Part shown: positions 5,067-8,524 of the stretch, one piece after another
Position numbering within the stretch: position 1 is the stretch's first letter
How the letters are laid out: the number at the start of each line of letters is the position of its first letter
Source: Anaerolineae bacterium
GTDB taxonomy: Bacteria > Chloroflexota > Anaerolineae > JACIWR01
DNA: 8,524 nt
NCBI GenBank assembly: GCA_021162125.1
Contig: JAGGZG010000047.1
Span: 1-8,524 of the forward strand
Direction: 5' to 3'
Notes under the pieces: model-generated
What the model was told of the DNA's origin: nothing
Database searches by the model: none
Seen by the model: only the letters and a program-made list of their open reading frames with translations
Position numbers and translations under genes: made by a program

Positions 5067-6813
5067 AACTCACTCCTCTTAGCGGTATAACCAGGCTGAT
5101 CTTCGTACCCCGTCCGGGTTGTGACTCAATGGTCAATTGGCCCTCTACCAGCTCGGCCCGCTCGCGCAGGTTGATCAGTCCCAGACTGCCCCTCTGCGCC
5201 GCGGCCTCGCTTTCCACATCCACCATGAAGCCCTTTCCATCGTCCTCGACCTCGGTGACGAAGTAATTGTCCCGAATGTACATCCGCACCCAGATATTGC
5301 GGGCGTTGGCGTGCTTCTTAGCATTGTTGATGGCTTCTTCGGTGATGAAAAAAGCCACGGCCTGCACGTTCACGTCCAATTGATCACCCAGGTCACCAAT
5401 CTGAAGGTGGATCGGAAGCTCCTCAGTCTCCTGGAGTTTCTGTACTAATTGTTCTACTGCCACCTTCAGCCCTTGAGTCTCCAGCACCACTGGACGCAGA
5501 GTGAACAGCATGGTGCGGATCTCCTTGGTCGTGCGCCGGGCCAGGGCCTCGAGTTTCTGCAACTCCTCTTTGGCCCGGGATGGCTCTTTTTCCAGCAGCA
5601 GACGGGTGAAATTGAGCCGCATAGCGATGGCGGCTATGGACTGAGTGGGACCATCGTGGAGATCACGGGCCAGCTTTTTGCGCGCATCTTCCTCGATCTC
5701 GATGATTCGATCACGCTCGTCACGCAAGGTCTGATAAAGCTGGGCATTCTGGATGGCAACCACGGCCTGGTTGCAGACGGCGGTCAGGAGCTCCACGTGT
5801 TCGTCGGTGTAGGCATTCCGCTCCGGGCTGGCGAACACGACTGCGCCGTAGCTTTCAAACCCGGCACGCAGGGGTACGCAGATAGCCGAACGGCAGCGAC
5901 GGAAAGCGGCGAACTGGCTGAGTTCCGGGTCATTCGCCAGATTACCGACGATCACCGGCTCTGCCGCGGATAACGCCTGCCCGACGATCCCTGACTCGCC
6001 TGGGATGACTAGCTCTTCGTCGCCGTGGCCCAGATTACGAGAGGCAGCGACGTACAGGCCGTTGTCGCCAAAGAGGAGCACCATACTTGCCGGACGGGCG
6101 GCCAGGGCACCCAACTCCTCGAAGCCGATGGTGCTGACCTCCAGCACAGACTCCAGGACTCGCTCGTAACTCAGGGTAGCGCTGAGTGTGCCGGCCATCT
6201 CATAGATCGCCTTAGCGCGCTCGCTGGTGGCCCGTAGCCGGCGCAGTTCTTCCTCATTTGCCCGATAGGTCTCGGCCACCGCATTTTTCACCGAGCTCTT
6301 CAACCGGTCGCCTAACAGGCCAGCTACCGTGGCTGCGGCGAAAGGACCGAGTGCCCGCGCACCCAGGGTGAACATCCCCCCCCCATCGTTTTGTAGAGCA
6401 GGGTTGGCGAACAAAGCCGACAGTCCGTAGCCCATCGCTACCGCCGTCGCCGCCAGCAAGCCCCACCCTACATCAAAACGGATGGCCGTACTTATCGCCG
6501 GCAAGAAGCCAAAGAAGAACAAAACGCCGTCGTTGCTGGAGCAGGCGAAAAGGAGCGCGCCGGTGAGCAAGACGTCCAGGACGGAAGCACCGGCAGTCAC
6601 ATAGTCGGGGAACGTCTTGAGGTATATGAGTAGAGTAGCCAGCAGATTGTAAGCCACGCCCCCCAGGATCAGATACACGATCACGGGCAGATTTCCGGAC
6701 TGAGAGACTTGGATGCTTACCAGGGCTACGAGTAATGCAACACCCAGGAATAACCACCTCACGATGCAAATCATGCCATCCACATCGAGGAAATGGATTT
6801 GCTCCCTGGTCAT
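5065..6813 (-). CDS. Membrane-bound sensor histidine kinase, GAF + HisKA_3 + HATPase_c (NarL/DesK class)
   Basis: The 582-residue protein has an N-terminal block of about six membrane segments (14-36, 44-66, 72-91, 96-111, 117-136, 150-168). Next come a short coiled linker, a GAF domain (about 205-358, with GESGIVGQALSAAEPVIVGNL and ICVPLRAG), a dimerisation helix with ARKKLARDLHDGPTQSI (phospho-acceptor H386), and an ATPase domain with the N box EEAINNAKKHA (492-502), the G1 box DDGKGF (524-529) and GRGTKISLVIP (567-577). It autophosphorylates on H386 and should pass phosphate to a NarL/LuxR-type response regulator, but none is adjacent. The ligand sensed is unknown. The ATG at 6813 is preceded by AGGGGGAT. 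A nine-G tract encodes Gly144-146 in a loop of the membrane block. Confidence 0.93.
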   Translation of the reverse strand: MTREQIHFLDVDGMICIVRWLFLGVALLVALVSIQVSQSGNLPVIVYLILGGVAYNLLATLLIYLKTFPDYVTAGASVLDVLLTGALLFACSSNDGVLFFFGFLPAISTAIRFDVGWGLLAATAVAMGYGLSALFANPALQNDGGGMFTLGARALGPFAAATVAGLLGDRLKSSVKNAVAETYRANEEELRRLRATSERAKAIYEMAGTLSATLSYERVLESVLEVSTIGFEELGALAARPASMVLLFGDNGLYVAASRNLGHGDEELVIPGESGIVGQALSAAEPVIVGNLANDPELSQFAAFRRCRSAICVPLRAGFESYGAVVFASPERNAYTDEHVELLTAVCNQAVVAIQNAQLYQTLRDERDRIIEIEEDARKKLARDLHDGPTQSIAAIAMRLNFTRLLLEKEPSRAKEELQKLEALARRTTKEIRTMLFTLRPVVLETQGLKVAVEQLVQKLQETEELPIHLQIGDLGDQLDVNVQAVAFFITEEAINNAKKHANARNIWVRMYIRDNYFVTEVEDDGKGFMVDVESEAAAQRGSLGLINLRERAELVEGQLTIESQPGRGTKISLVIPLRGVS

Positions 6814-6846
6814 ACCATCCCCCTGACGGTGCGAGCCACTAAATCG

Positions 6847-6898
6847 AAAAAAGCCGCGGGATACGCACTTGGTAAGAGAATGCCCAGCGTAACCGCGG
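6847..6898 (-). terminator. Intrinsic terminator of the tRNA-Val gene
   Basis: On the minus strand CCGCGG (6893-6898) pairs with CCGCGG (6854-6859), and the TACGC next to it pairs with GCGTA after a small internal mismatch. A C and a run of six T (6852-6847) follow immediately. It begins 12 nt after the tRNA 3' end. Only 33 nt lie between the T-run and the kinase start, and I see no clear promoter for the kinase there. Confidence 0.8.
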
Positions 6899-6910
6899 TC
6901 TATCGTGGAG

Positions 6911-6984
6911 TGGGCGAGATAGGACTTGAACCTACGACCTCACGGATGTGAACCGTGCGCTCTGACCAACTGAGCTACTCGCCC
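6911..6984 (-). tRNA. tRNA-Val (anticodon CAC)
   Basis: A complete 74-nt cloverleaf on the minus strand. It has a 7-bp perfect acceptor GGGCGAG/CTCGCCC, D-stem GCTC/GAGC, anticodon stem CACGG/CCGTG with loop TTCACAT (anticodon CAC, reading GUG), a five-base variable loop, T-stem GTAGG/CCTAT with one G-U pair, T-loop TTCAAGT, and discriminator A. The 3' CCA is not encoded (CTC follows), so it must be added by the CCA enzyme. The gene has its own promoter and terminator. Confidence 0.97.
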
Positions 6985-6996
6985 ATAGCAACGCTG

Positions 6997-7025
6997 ATTA
7001 TAACACCTAATGCTGAAAAACGCAA
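6997..7025 (-). promoter_or_regulatory. Sigma70-type promoter of tRNA-Val
   Basis: On the minus strand, -35 TTGCGT (7025-7020) and a consensus -10 TATAAT (7002-6997) are separated by exactly 17 nt. The tRNA begins 12 nt after the -10, so the transcript starts a few bases before it. It lies just past the stop of the glycosidase gene. Confidence 0.8.
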
Positions 7026-7056
7026 GTTGCCAGGCCTGAGAAGGGGCATTTCAGTA

Positions 7057-8352
7057 CTACTTGGGCATGGCCTTGAGCATATCGTAGGCCGGGCGCACGC
7101 GGGTCTCGGGATAATCGGGATAGGTGATCGCCCACCAGTATTCCTCGCGCTCCTCGGTCCAGTCCGGATCGCAGACGTAAATCAGGCTCATCAGGCCGAT
7201 CCACGGGGCCCAGTGTTCTTTGGCATACTGGTAAGCCCGCACCAGGTACTCGCCCTTCTGCTCTTCGGTCACGGCAAACCAGGCGTAATCGCGATGGATG
7301 GGATCGCTTGTCCATCCAAATTCCAGCAGGGCGATTTGCTTGTCGGCGTCGCCATTCTCGACCATGACCCGGCGCAGGTCCTCCACCCGGCGAAAACAGT
7401 ATACCCGTCGCCGGGATTCGTCCGGGGTGGTATCGTTGTTGTTGAGCGCGGGATCACGGGCGACCACGGCGGGGTCGGTCTCCGGTGGAGCTTTGTAGCC
7501 CACGCCGTGTGCCCCCAACACGTCGAAGTAGGGGCGGGCTCCGGCGGCGTACATCTGGCGGATGAACTCGTCGTCGGGCATGGCCATGGCGTCCCAGCGG
7601 CTGGTGGGAGCCATCCCCGCCGAGATGACGATGGCCTCCGGGTCGGCGTCCTTGATGTGCACGTAGGCCAGGCGCAACAGGGCGGTGTATTCCTCCGGAC
7701 TGGGCGGGCGATTGCCCCATTCGCGGGCCAGGTTGGGCTCGTTCCATATCTCGTAGGCACGGATGCGGCCCCGATAGCGGCTGGCCAGCCCGTACACAAA
7801 ATCGCCGTAGTCGCTGTAGCGCTCTGGCGGGGCATTGTCCCCATCCGCGGCCCAGTAGGGCTGGCGGTCCAGGCGGACAACCAGGTCGAGACCATGATTC
7901 TCCACCTGTTCCACGATGCGGTCGGTGCGGCTCCAGTCGAAGATGCCCTTGCCCGCGCCCTCGATCTCACGCCAGGGGAAATCCGTTTTCACCCATCCGA
8001 ACCCGGCATCGCGGATGAGGCCCAGGTCCCGGTCCGCCCGTTCGGGCCGCCACCACAGGAATGCCTGCATCCCGTACTCCGGGGATTTCATGCGCAGGGC
8101 CGGGTTCAGCCAGGGCGGAGTGTTCCAGGGCAACACGGTGGCCGGGGTGGGGATGGTCGTTGGAACGGCGGTCGGAATTGCGGCAGCGGGGGTCACCGGC
8201 GCAGGCGGGAGAACGGGCTCGTACCCGAAGATCGCCCAGGCAGCGAAGGCCGCTGCTGCTACGACGGCCAGTGTGCACAGGGCCAGTACCAGGAGCAAAA
8301 TTCGTCTTTCGCCCGGTCTTCCTGGACGGGGCTTCTGGTTTGCAGTGTACAC
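7057..8352 (-). CDS. Membrane-anchored clan GH-A-type glycoside hydrolase
   Basis: A 431-residue protein with a short basic N-terminus, one membrane helix (about 18-42) and a Pro/Thr/Ala linker (about 47-78), then a TIM-barrel catalytic domain (about 88-431). The barrel has FGWVKTDFPWREIE, LVVRLDRQPYW, the acid/base motif AYEIWNEPNL (E205) and a nucleophile-type LLEFGW (E344), the strand-4 and strand-7 pattern of clan GH-A. It resembles GH39/GH5-like enzymes and, in overall style, the PslG-type hydrolases found with exopolysaccharide genes. The substrate cannot be read. There is no cleavage site typical of secretion, so it is probably anchored outside the membrane. The start is GTG: an in-frame TGA lies four codons upstream, and GGTGA precedes the GTG. 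A related gene lies 17 nt upstream on the same strand. Confidence 0.88.
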   Translation of the reverse strand: MYTANQKPRPGRPGERRILLLVLALCTLAVVAAAAFAAWAIFGYEPVLPPAPVTPAAAIPTAVPTTIPTPATVLPWNTPPWLNPALRMKSPEYGMQAFLWWRPERADRDLGLIRDAGFGWVKTDFPWREIEGAGKGIFDWSRTDRIVEQVENHGLDLVVRLDRQPYWAADGDNAPPERYSDYGDFVYGLASRYRGRIRAYEIWNEPNLAREWGNRPPSPEEYTALLRLAYVHIKDADPEAIVISAGMAPTSRWDAMAMPDDEFIRQMYAAGARPYFDVLGAHGVGYKAPPETDPAVVARDPALNNNDTTPDESRRRVYCFRRVEDLRRVMVENGDADKQIALLEFGWTSDPIHRDYAWFAVTEEQKGEYLVRAYQYAKEHWAPWIGLMSLIYVCDPDWTEEREEYWWAITYPDYPETRVRPAYDMLKAMPK

Positions 8353-8369
8353 GGCATCTCACCCAGCGG

Positions 8370-8524
8370 CTACTTGCTCATACGGGCCAGGGCGTAGAAA
8401 GCGGGCCGGGGTTGCCAGTCGGGGGTGAGGATGCTGAAGCGTCCCACCTCGCCCTGCGGACATTTAAGCCCGTACACCGTCCCCATGTTCAGGTTCCAGG
8501 CGAACATCACTCCGGCCCACCCCC
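8370..8524 (-). CDS. C-terminus of a second glycoside hydrolase-like protein (partial, runs off right edge)
   Basis: The last 50 codons of a minus-strand gene ending in TAG at 8370-8372. Its end, MFAWNLNMGTVYGL ... DWQPRPAFYALARMSK, parallels the end of the next gene (LMSLIYVCDPDW ... RVRPAYDMLKAMPK), with the same W/G-hydrophobic strand followed by RPA-aromatic and a basic end. It is therefore probably a tandem paralogue in the same operon, 17 nt upstream. The catalytic part is outside the window. Confidence 0.75.
   Translation of the reverse strand, partial: GWAGVMFAWNLNMGTVYGLKCPQGEVGRFSILTPDWQPRPAFYALARMSK

Noticed and set aside
5449..5973. A 174-codon plus-strand frame inside the kinase gene
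   Set aside because: It is antisense to the conserved GAF and HisKA regions, with no plausible protein features.
7015..7047. An intrinsic terminator for the glycosidase gene (CAGGCCTG palindrome followed by GTTTTT)
   Set aside because: The possible stem is very short, and the T-run overlaps the -35 region of the tRNA promoter, so the evidence is too weak to list.
6955..8397. A 480-codon open frame on the plus strand opposite the glycosidase gene
   Set aside because: It is antisense to a well-supported enzyme, begins inside the tRNA gene, and its product has no recognisable domain. GC-rich third positions leave such shadows open.

Overview
The window is bacterial, GC-rich and tightly packed. 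The gene styles suggest an Anaerolineae-type member of the Chloroflexota: a Wzy/WaaL-like ligase, a GT4 glycosyltransferase with GC-rich and 'AACCTTCC'-type simple repeats, a NarL-class kinase with a GAF domain, and tandem membrane-anchored glycosidases with Pro/Thr linkers. This placement is inferred from style only; there is no phylogenetic marker beyond one tRNA.

Plus strand, 3-3977: five closely spaced genes form one probable transcription unit. They are the 3' end of an O-antigen ligase/polymerase-type membrane protein, a GtrA-family membrane protein, a GT4 glycosyltransferase, a double-SIS sugar-phosphate isomerase/deaminase, and an HPr phosphocarrier. Gaps are 15, 21, 4 and 11 nt. The theme is surface-glycan assembly coupled to amino-sugar phosphate metabolism, with an HPr at the end. 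The ligase frame runs on through about 320 bp of GC-rich inverted-repeat sequence, so its last ~107 codons look like repeat DNA rather than protein. The glycosyltransferase gene carries two simple-sequence insertions in frame. The unit ends in a gene-free stretch (3978-4136) with two hairpins, facing a convergent gene.

Minus strand, 4137-6984: reading in transcription order, there is a tRNA-Val(CAC) with a clear sigma70-type promoter and a T-tract terminator, then a membrane-bound GAF/HisKA_3 histidine kinase with no response regulator beside it, a hairpin region, and a polytopic membrane protein that resembles the CPBP (Rce1-like) family only weakly. A palindrome overlaps the ribosome-binding region of that last gene.

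Minus strand, 7057-8524: two adjacent genes of the same family. The upstream one is cut by the window edge. The complete one is a membrane-anchored clan GH-A-type glycoside hydrolase with WNEP and LLEFGW motifs. The two end in similar C-termini, indicating tandem duplication. A role in trimming or processing the glycan made by the plus-strand genes is possible but is only inferred from proximity.

I do not see a CRISPR array, transposase, phage gene or defence system. The most unusual points are the repeat-derived tail of the ligase, the simple repeats inside the glycosyltransferase, the G9 tract in the kinase gene, and the HPr placed in a glycan operon.
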